Below are positions 56,722 to 64,000 of a stretch of 64,000 nucleotides of DNA, in pieces. Within the stretch, counting starts at the first letter, position 1. Every line of letters starts with the position of its first letter. The DNA lies in assembly GCA_029717555.1 (NCBI GenBank), contig JAMDHS010000045.1:62001-126000 (forward strand). Direction: 5' to 3'. Position numbers and translations under genes: made by a program. The notes below the pieces were generated by a model, which searched no databases, was not told where the DNA came from, and saw nothing but the letters and a program-made list of their open reading frames with translations. This DNA comes from Peribolospora baueri. Lineage: Eukaryota > Basidiomycota > Peribolosporomycetes > Peribolosporales > Peribolosporaceae.

Positions 56722-57104
56722 CGCTCCGGGTGACTGGGGGCTCAAACAAACGTTTCGTTCGTCGCGAGTCGCTGTTATTCTTACCCATTCTTTTCGGCAT
56801 ACACGTCGCCTGAAGACTGGTCAATCTAGTAGTGCCCAGAAGATGTTCCCACGTCCGACCAAATGAAGACGGGACTTCGTGGCGATGACGCGACTCGGAG
56901 CATTGACAAATCTGTATATGCGTCAATGACGCTCGCTAAGACACCCTGGGCATTTCCTATTGCTGGCCTTTTTCTGAATTTGCTTCAACGGATCGGTGAC
57001 GCTATTAAAAAAGCGTGCTTGATAAGCCCCCTCGATGATCTACCGACGTCGAAGAAACCGTCCCCTTCTGATCCTTCTGGCTACGATACTCAAACCTCTC
57101 AACC
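56722..57104. other. Intergenic stretch
   Basis: Between Sgt2 and the small two-exon gene, same strand. Nothing distinct recognised. Confidence 0.4.
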
Positions 57105-57389
57105 ATGTCGAACTCCATCCCACCCCGCGAAGTGGATGAGCCGGTGCAGAACCGGTTCGTCAAAGGCCTCAAAACAATCAATAGGTTTGCCAAGAGGGAT
57201 CCCGCGCTGTACCCTTTGTTGGCGATCGTAGGTGTTTGCTCCTATCTTGCGTGATCCATAGCTTTTCGAGAGGACTGCTTGACAGCAGTCAAGGTGAAGG
57301 CGGCACGGCTACGGCTTGGGGAGGAAGTCTTGGCTGAGCAGGAGAGAGCTAGGAGAGGAGAGGAAAGCAGATTGATTGATGTTCTGTGA
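57105..57389 (+). CDS. Small unrecognised protein (76 residues, two exons)
   Basis: Exon 1 57105-57231 and exon 2 57286-57389 join in frame across a 54-base intron with a GTGTTT donor and GACAG acceptor. Exon 1 codes for MSNSIPPREVDEPVQNRFVK then LKTINRFAKRDPALYPLLAI. Exon 2 codes for a charged helix (VKVKAARLRLGEEVLAEQER, ending RLIDVL). There is one short hydrophobic patch (ALYPLLAIVAV) after a basic segment. If the intron is retained the product ends after 49 residues (IVGVCSYLA), leaving a tail-like hydrophobic end. The DPALYPL segment recalls small respiratory-chain accessory subunits of the MLRQ/NDUFA4 type, but the resemblance is too short to assign. Either form may be real; that a gene exists here is moderately likely. 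Confidence 0.5.
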
Positions 57390-58268
57390 AAGAAGACTGA
57401 GGCCAGTAATTCTTACCAACTTGACCTCAACTTCTTTCCATCTCCACCGTGAACGGGAAGGGTGAGCTTTTTTTGCAAAAAGGGTAGCCTTGGCATTCTC
57501 ATCTCGCCCCGAGTCTCGTTCTCAAATATAGGAAGATATAGTAGATGACATCGTCACGCCCCTTCTTTCTTCCATTTCCTTCTTCGCTCCCTCGTTTCCC
57601 CCCCGTCTCCCGTTCGCACACGCACAAAGCATGCACAATGTATGGAGTGGCCGGGTATATGTATGGCACAAAGGCGCTCGCCAAGCCGATCTGGGAAGGA
57701 CCGCCGAGGCCTGCCCAGGAAAAGTCACATATGTGAGCACGTTCAAGTAGCCCCATTCCCCGCTTTTTTTTTTTTGTCATTCCTGTGCGACTAAAAGGTC
57801 GTTTCCATTTTAACCTTCTTGGTCCTCCGTCTCTCCACTGAACTTAACCGCCCGTCACCATCACTTTGTACCGCCCTGGGATTTTTTTCCCATAGGCCCT
57901 CTCCGGACACCCGAGCAGGGCGTAAACGCAGCCTTCCAGGTACGGGGGAGGACGTGTTAGAGGCGAGGCAGCGCGCCAGGGAGCCTGGGAACGGCAGGGG
58001 CACTCTTTCGGAACATCAGGAGGGTGGTGTCAGGAAGTCGAGCGCTGCGTAGCCATCGCACGAGTGAGGCTGGGAAGAGGGTTCTAACGACGATGCGTTG
58101 TTGGGTTCGCTTACACACATTTTCATCTAGTGCGGTCACACGTCTCGCCTGATGACTTTTTTTTCGCATTTGCCCTGCGTTTGCGTCTACATCCTGCCTG
58201 TTGCCAAGTCGATGAATACAGTTTCGAGCGAAATTGGCCTCTCCCGTCTACTCCATCTCCTTCAGCGT
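57390..58268. other. Intergenic stretch between converging genes
   Basis: Between the small two-exon gene (+) and the E2 gene (-). Has T-rich tracts (near 57765-57775 and 57887-57894). No gene supported. Confidence 0.45.
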
Positions 58269-60242
58269 TTAATGTAAATGTCCGAGCATGCGCCCAGGAC
58301 GCTCGACTAGATCTTTCCAATCTTGCACGAACCTGTAAGATGCGAAATCAACGAATCCCATCAGAACAGGGGAAAAGGACTCGTCAGAGGCGGTCGCTAC
58401 GGAGAGGAGAAAAGCGGTAATGGGATCGTAAACTCGCCTAGCAAGCTCTGCGCCTTCGACGACACGGTGGTCCCCCGTAAAGCTGACGGCCATGAGTTTG
58501 CGCCTCACTACCCTGTCTGGATCGTCTCCGAGCGACGACGAAACCTCACCCTCTCTCCATCCGGGACATTCGCTCGCAAACCTGGGCAAACTCCTCGTCC
58601 TACCCAGTGCGCCAATGATCAACTGTCCCGTGGGCGGGATGAGAGGATGACAGTAAGTGCCCCCTCCGACGGCGCCGATGTTACTCAGCGTCACCGTGCC
58701 TGTCCTCCCGCCAGGGTTCAGGTCTGAGGGGGAAAGACCGCGGGACGTCATGGAGCGGGACTGAAGGCGCGTGATGCGGCTCGCGAGCGCGTAGGACGAG
58801 GAGTCCTGCACGGAGGGGAGCGTCGGAGTGAGGAGACCGTTCGGGCTGGAGAGAGCTATGGAGATGTCGTGCGTCGTTCGACGGACTAGATGCGCTTGTT
58901 CAGTAGGGGCCGATCCTGGCGTAGGAGAGCTGAGGGTGCAGAGAAATAGCGGATGGCGATGAAGGGCGATGGAGAGCGCCTTGACAAGGAGTGGGAGCAG
59001 CGTCATCCTGTCGTACTTCCCGTCTTCTTCGACCGTTTCTTCTTCCGCCATCATCGTCGCCCTCAATTCATCCCTGACGACGGTGCTTTCGCCCGCAGTC
59101 CCTTTGTCTAAGCCACTGGTCTTTCGGTACGATTGCGGAATGCCCGTAGAGAGCAGCTTGCGCAAAGCATCGAGCTCGGTCACGTCTATTTCGTCCGAGT
59201 AGCCGAAGTGCGGCACCGAGAGCGTCGAAGTCATGGCGCGGAACATTGCGCGGCGGACAGGCGAAAGGGCGATCTTCCGAGTCTCTGTGGTGCTTTCCAA
59301 TGCAGATTGCGCGGATGGACGGTCCGTATCTGTGCCAGCCTGGCCGGAAGAAGAGACGAAGCGTATCACGTCCTCCTTGGTGACACGGCCAGACTTGCCG
59401 GTACCTTGAACTTGCCTAAGATCGACAGACTGTTCGCGGGCCACGCGCCGCACGGCCGGTGTGGCCAAAAGATAGTCGTCTGAACCCTGAATACCATTTG
59501 AAGAGGCTTGCAGAGAGGGGTCTGGGTGACCGTACGGTGCTTTTGCGAGCTCGGGTGCTGTCGTCGGCGGCGCCTCGTGAACCTCCTTGGAAGCCTCGGG
59601 AGCAGCTTCAGAGCTCGCTTGTGCGACGTCTGACGTACCCGTCTCCGCCTCAACTTCTTCCTCAATCTCGCAAAGCGGCTCGCCCACCCTGGCGACGTCG
59701 CCAACCTTGTATTTGAGGCTGACGACGCGGCCGGCGTATCGAGAGGTGATCTCGACGGAGGCCTTGTCCGACTGCACTTCGGCAATGGGATCGAACTCTT
59801 GTACCACGTCGCCGGGAGAAACGTTCCTGGACGTAGAATAAATCCATCATAGAAAAATGAAAATGCATTACTTTAATAGGTCTGGCCGGTGGGGTGGTCT
59901 TATCCTCTTGCCTCCTCGCCGATGCGACTCGGCACTCGTGGCTGGACCTCACCACTTGATAATCTCGCATTCTGTGATTCCCTCGCCCACGTCGGCAAGC
60001 AAGAACGGCTTAATGACCTTTCCGGGGTTGAGAGAGATGTAAGATGAATGGAATGTCCTTTGTGAAACAGAGGTCGAAGTCAGTTGCGACGCAGCATGGT
60101 CGAAGTCGAAGGGCCTAAGTCGGAAGGAGGAGGGGGATGCGAGTTGGATGTAAGAGCGGCGCTGGAGAGCGAGAGCTCTCGGAGCGAGGTGTCTTTGGAG
60201 CAGGGAACGTGCGAAGGGAGAGAAAGAGATGGAGAGACGCAT
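58269..60242 (-). CDS. Branched-chain 2-oxoacid dehydrogenase E2 (dihydrolipoyl transacylase)
   Basis: Three exons, 60242-59953, 59826-58438 and 58332-58269, give 580 residues. An Arg/Ser-rich mitochondrial presequence (MRLSISFSPFARSLLQRHLA) leads into the lipoyl domain (about 80-160: FLLADVGEGITECEIIKWNV; lipoylated K118 in EVQSDKASVEIT). The E1/E3-binding domain follows (about 205-240: ATPAVRRVAREQSVDLRQVQ, GKSGRVTKEDVIRF). Next is the trimer-forming acyltransferase domain (LSNIGAVGGGTYCHPLIPPT). The enzyme transfers acyl groups from leucine, isoleucine and valine catabolism to CoA in the matrix. DVGEGITE and this C-terminal domain favour the branched-chain over the pyruvate or 2-oxoglutarate E2. 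The active-site motif HxxxDG reads HRVVEG (H550, E554). The second intron uses a GC donor (CTAG, then GCGAGT); removing it restores AELARFVQDWKDLVERPGRM exactly. Confidence 0.92.
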
Positions 60243-60572
60243 AGCGAAGATGGTGGTGTCGAGCGAAAACCCATTCAAATTTCCCTCACTTGGTCGCCGT
60301 CCACCTCACGTACCCCACACACCAAAGCACGTGGTCGTCGCGCGCTGGCACGTGGTCACGTTTCTGCGCGCGTTCTACGACTACTGCGGCTGGCGGCCAT
60401 CATCAGCACCAGCACATCGACATCTTCTCGGAACGAACGCCCGCTCATGTACAGGTTCCTATCTCTTTCACCCGTCCTCTATCCGTCTACAGTGGGCCGC
60501 CCATCGTGACCAGAAGCTGAACGTGTAATGCAAGCACATATGCACGACAGACGGAGAAACAACGGCTGACGC
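60243..60572. other. Short intergenic stretch
   Basis: 330 bases between the scramblase stop codon and the E2 start, both on the minus strand. No distinct element recognised. Confidence 0.4.
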
Positions 60573-62836
60573 CTACCAACTGTTCCCGCCTTCATCGCCC
60601 AATCCATCTTCCCCACCTTCATCCCCATCATCCCACATATCTCGCCGCCCCACGTCTCCCCATCTCCTGAACGCCGAATCCTCCCATTCCCCGCCAATCC
60701 TCCCGGCATCAGGGCCCCACGGATCCTCCCCGCGCTCGTCCCACACTTCGTCTTGTCCCCCGGAACCGTACTGGGGCGGACGGGGCGTGGTTTGTGGCGA
60801 AGAAGGATCGGCGGAGGGAAACGGAGGTGCAGCATCTGCAGAGGCACGCGGATCGGGCTCCTGACCTTGAAGCGCGTCCCGTCCGCCTCCAAATAACCCC
60901 CCAGCGATCCCAGCCGCACCGCCCACCATTCCGGGTCCGAACTCTCCGCCGCTCCAAGGGCTCGCTCCGCCGTACTGACCCGCGTCTCCGGAGGGAACTT
61001 GCACGCTGCCAGGCGCGGACGAAGGTGGCTCGGACGAGGAAGGTGACTGTTGCTGCTCCTGTCCTTGTCGATCCCCATCTTCGCGGTACTCCTGACCTCC
61101 TCCGCCCATCCAGAAGAATGGGAAGAAGCCTCCTGAACCGGAGTGCCGGGAGAAGTAATCGACTGGAAGGACATAACCGGCGGTGAAGCGGAGATGATAT
61201 CAAAACGAAAGGGGAGTGAGCAAACAGAGCTCCAAACAGGTTGATGGCGTATGGGTAGGGTATGCCATGCAGCCAGCGAATCACTCACAGTCGATCGAGA
61301 CGGCCGTGGCCAGCGTGACGGCGCGCTCATCGAGCGTGAGCGGCCTGACCGCACGCTCTTCCACCGCCTTACCGCCCACTACGCCTGGCGTCGTGAGACT
61401 GGGAGCAAACATATCTTCTTGAGCGACGGCTTCGAACCGGATGACTGGCGATGGAGGAGGCAACAGGAAGAGAAAAAGAAAGGTTCGGACGTGAGCAAGG
61501 CGCGCGGCGGTACGGAAGGAGCGCTGTCGGTGAATTAACCAGTATATAGACCACCTACCATATTGGCCTGTGTCGGTGAACAGTTCCCTCCCGAATCCTC
61601 TAAAATTCCGATTGATAGCACCAACCGGGTTCCCATCCGCGTCTTGCAAATAGAAGTCCCAGCTCAGCAAGGGTGCATCGATGTAGGCGAACTGATCCAA
61701 GTGTTCCTTCTCAGGCTCGGAGGAGGGGGGCCGGTTGAGGAAAAGATCAAACTTGCGCCTCCACGGGTGCCAGACTTGTTGTGCCTCGCCTATCAACATC
61801 GGCTTTTCTAGTGACGCCGGCGGATATGGAGAGTTGGGATACGAAGAAGTGGAGTAAACAAAGGCGCGAGAGTTGATGAGTTTGTACGGCCGGCGAATCT
61901 GGACGAGAGGATTGCGAGAAAGAGCAAGGCGATTGCAAGTTAATACTCTGCTCCAGCTAGGGCGGCGCAAGTTTGAAGAAGTGCTGGCTCACGATAAGCA
62001 CGATCCGGCCCGTGGCATCCATCACGAAGGATCGAAACGGTCGATGAGTCCGAAAGACTTGTCGTTGAAACGCCCCTCCAAAAATGCCGGTTTCCTCCTC
62101 GGCCATGTAGCCTACGTGAGCACCGTTCGGTGCTAGGATGGCATATCGATTGGCCTACGAGGTCGGTTCAACAAGAGTCATGCGCGCAACGAGAAAGTCA
62201 GTCTGATGGCAGCGAAAGAGAGCACACCTGAGCAGCGCCCTGGCCTCACCTGCTCAAACCCCATGAACACGTTCATCATTTCCAGTTCCCTCGTGACGAC
62301 CAGCGCACTATTCCCCAACAGCCGCGACACGCCACCTCCGTCGTCGGACACATCATCGCGTTGCAAGACGCCATCGGGATCATACGGTACAACGACGGGC
62401 GTGAGCAATGCGGCGTTGACGGGCGGATCCTGCCGCGAGTCTTGCGACGGATAATAGAAAGGTCGGTCGTGGGAGGCCTGGGCGCCAGAGGCGGAGGAAG
62501 ACGGACCAGGTCGACCGGCACCACGAGCTGAGCGCGGGCCTGCACACCCCAATTGCCGGCAAGAACATTCGCCAAGTCAGCCTTGAATCGTAGATCGGAA
62601 AGATGCTGTTTGCGGCAGTAAGCTGGGCATTCCCGACAACCAAAAGCCGTCTACCCACCGGTATGTCGTGGGAACCTGGACAAGGCATACGATCTCTGGA
62701 GACCCAAACTGAGAGCGGCCGATGAAGGCGGTGGTGGTGCGATGGCAGCCGTCGAACCAGGCGACAGTTGGTGCCCGATGCTTCGCAAGACGGACCCGCT
62801 GTGCCGCCCTGCTAGCATCATTCGTGTCGAGAGCAT
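60573..62836 (-). CDS. AIM25: Mitochondrial-type phospholipid scramblase (Aim25/PLSCR family)
   Basis: Six exons: 62836-62659, 62539-62250, 62154-61993, 61898-61559, 61444-61289 and 61162-60573; 571 residues. The N-terminus (MLSTRMMLAGRHSGSVLRSI) looks like a mitochondrial presequence. The scramblase/LURP-one fold spans about 115-385: LLGNSALVVTRELEMMNVFM, then YAILAPNGAHVGYMAEEETG, FRSFVMDATGRIVL, LINSRAFVYST, GEAQQVWHPWRRKFDLFLNR, WDFYLQDADGNPVGAINRNF and the closing AVSIDFDYFSRHS. In this family the segment DFDYFSRHS ends the barrel. Yeast Aim25 is mitochondrial and linked to stress and respiration; animal PLSCR proteins bind calcium and lipids. A Gly/Asp-rich disordered tail of about 185 residues follows, longer than usual. 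The exact first intron acceptor is the least certain join. Confidence 0.9.
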
Positions 62837-63194
62837 TTCTACACTGCGATTGGCGTCTGCCGAATCGTGCTGACGCCAAACGGGCGCTGGTAAGAAATGG
62901 AACACCGACGAAACGCAGCGCCGACCGACCGATCACCATTTTTGGCTGCGCATCTTGACCGCTGACTAAGCTTCCCTGGAATCTTCTCGCCGCAGTCATT
63001 GCAAACCCTAGCCATTGCCTGCAGTGGACGTCAGACGTTTGGGAGGCAGCTCCAGATAGATGCCTGGCGACGCACCACGACTGCCGGCTTTGTTCGCACG
63101 TACGCTCAAGCGGCCTTGTCCCACTTGGACTCAACTCACTCCCCCCCGGGTACCTCCTGTTGCGCCGTCGCCTGCCTCTAGACTTGCCCAAGCG
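62837..63194. promoter_or_regulatory. Divergent scramblase/Pus4 promoter
   Basis: Spacer between two start codons pointing apart. Contains one AAACCCTAG at about 63003-63011, a half telo-box. Confidence 0.35.
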
Positions 63195-64000
63195 ATGCCC
63201 AAGGCCACCGCGCCGTCCAGGCCCCTCAACGGGCTCTTCGCCATCGACAAACCCTCGGGCCCGACATCCATGTCTTTACTCGACCGGCTTAAACCTCTTT
63301 TCTCCGAGTCTCCCCTCTTTCATGACCCCAATGGCGATGCGGGAGGAGGGAGAGGGGGCAAGGGGGGAAGGAGACGCAGGGGCAAGCAGAGGTTCAGGAT
63401 AGGCAACACGCAGCTCAAAATGGGCCAGGGCGGGACGTTGGACCCGTTGGCCAGCGGCGTACTGGGTGAGCTTCGGATATCGAGCGTGTATTTATCTGTT
63501 CTGCTCAGAAGGCCGCGATCCGAGTCTTGTCTACATCTCCCTTTTCGTTCCCCTGTCCCTACAGTCATTGGCGTTGGCGCTGGCACCAAGCAACTCTCCC
63601 GCTTTCTTGACTGTACGAAGGTGAGAGCTCGGAGGTGGGCGGACAAAGAGGGTGCATATCAATCCTATGTACGTATATCTCCTTTTCATTCTAATCACAT
63701 GTCTCATTCTCGCCGCCAGGAATACGTCACCACAGGCCTGTTGGGCTGCTCGACCGATTCCTACGACTCTGAAGGCGCCATAGTCTCTCGCGCCCCCTAC
63801 TCCCACTTGACTCCCGAACCTTCGGGTTCATCACGCCTCCTCTCAGCCCTCCCCTCCTTCCGAGGCCCCATCTCTCAGCTCCCTCCCCTCTACTCCGCCC
63901 TCAAGATGGACGGCAAACCGCTTTTCGAGTACGCGCGAGAGGGAAAGGAGCTTCCGAGGCCGATCGAGAGGAGGAACGTGAGGGTGGACGAACTGGAGTT
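63195..64000 (+). CDS. PUS4: tRNA pseudouridine-55 synthase (Pus4/TruB family), partial
   Basis: Exons 63195-63465 and 63565-63620, and a third from 63720 that runs off the window. The N-terminus NGLFAIDKPSGPTSMSLLDR matches the TruB start (GxxxxdKPxGxTS). GGTLDPLASGVLVIGVGAGT is the catalytic loop, whose Asp (GGTLD) is the nucleophile that attacks the uridine. EYVTTGLLGCSTDSYDSEGA and LPPLYSALKMDGKPLFEYAR continue the conserved core. Pus4 makes pseudouridine 55 in the T-arm of nearly all cytosolic and mitochondrial tRNAs. A Gly/Arg/Lys-rich insert (about 50-68) sits between the KPSG motif and the catalytic loop, as in other fungal Pus4 proteins. Only about 140 further bases beyond the core are visible. 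Confidence 0.93.
   Translation, partial: MPKATAPSRPLNGLFAIDKPSGPTSMSLLDRLKPLFSESPLFHDPNGDAGGGRGGKGGRRRRGKQRFRIGNTQLKMGQGGTLDPLASGVLGELRISSVYLSVLLRRPRSESCLHLPFRSPVPTVIGVGAGTKQLSRFLDCTKVRARRWADKEGAYQSYVRISPFHSNHMSHSRRQEYVTTGLLGCSTDSYDSEGAIVSRAPYSHLTPEPSGSSRLLSALPSFRGPISQLPPLYSALKMDGKPLFEYAREGKELPRPIERRNVRVDELE

Overview
This window looks like nuclear DNA of a GC-rich basidiomycete fungus. The genes carry many short introns (mostly about 45 to 250 bases). Nearly every donor reads GTGAG, and acceptors are CAG or TAG. The products include an APSES regulator, tricalbin, Sgt2, Rpb4 and Pus4. An affinity to Ustilaginomycotina or Pucciniomycotina is only a guess. I found no rRNA, tRNA, CRISPR array, transposon or virus-like element. 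Exon joins below were read by eye from splice signals plus frame continuity; all are internally in frame, but none is transcript-tested.

Left third (1-19.5 kb), housekeeping genes: tricalbin (-), ribosomal proteins eL37 (-) and eL30 (+) as a divergent pair, mitoribosomal Mrp10/mS37 (-) and Sec61-beta (+) as a second divergent pair, an RNF14/Itt1-type RBR ubiquitin ligase (+), a four-helix TMEM128-like membrane protein (+), and RNA polymerase II subunit Rpb4 (-). Both divergent promoters carry AACCCTA telo-box-like sites.

Middle (19.5-48 kb), sparse and rich in low complexity: a single-exon 1,924-residue Ser/Ala/Pro-rich protein of unknown function, DNA polymerase eta with a UBZ finger and three PCNA/Rev1-type FF motifs, an 8.1-kb microsatellite-laden gene-poor stretch, an APSES/KilA-N transcription factor, and an F-box-like/leucine-rich-repeat protein.

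Right third (48-64 kb), dense again: an unrecognised, probably mitochondrial, helical protein (-), phosphomannomutase (+), a J-domain protein (-), the co-chaperone Sgt2 (+), a small 76-residue two-exon protein (+), the branched-chain 2-oxoacid dehydrogenase E2 subunit (-) with a probable GC-AG intron, a mitochondrial-type phospholipid scramblase (Aim25/PLSCR, -), and tRNA pseudouridine-55 synthase Pus4 (+), cut by the window end.

There is no operon logic. The genes share mainly housekeeping roles: ER-plasma membrane contacts, protein targeting (Sec61-beta, Sgt2), mitochondrial function (Mrp10, E2, scramblase), transcription and DNA damage tolerance. The most interesting items are gene-structure oddities (an exon holding only the start codon, a 10-base exon, a frame-neutral GC-AG intron), a catalytic D-to-E change in the E2 enzyme, the shared telo-boxes and the unassigned proteins.
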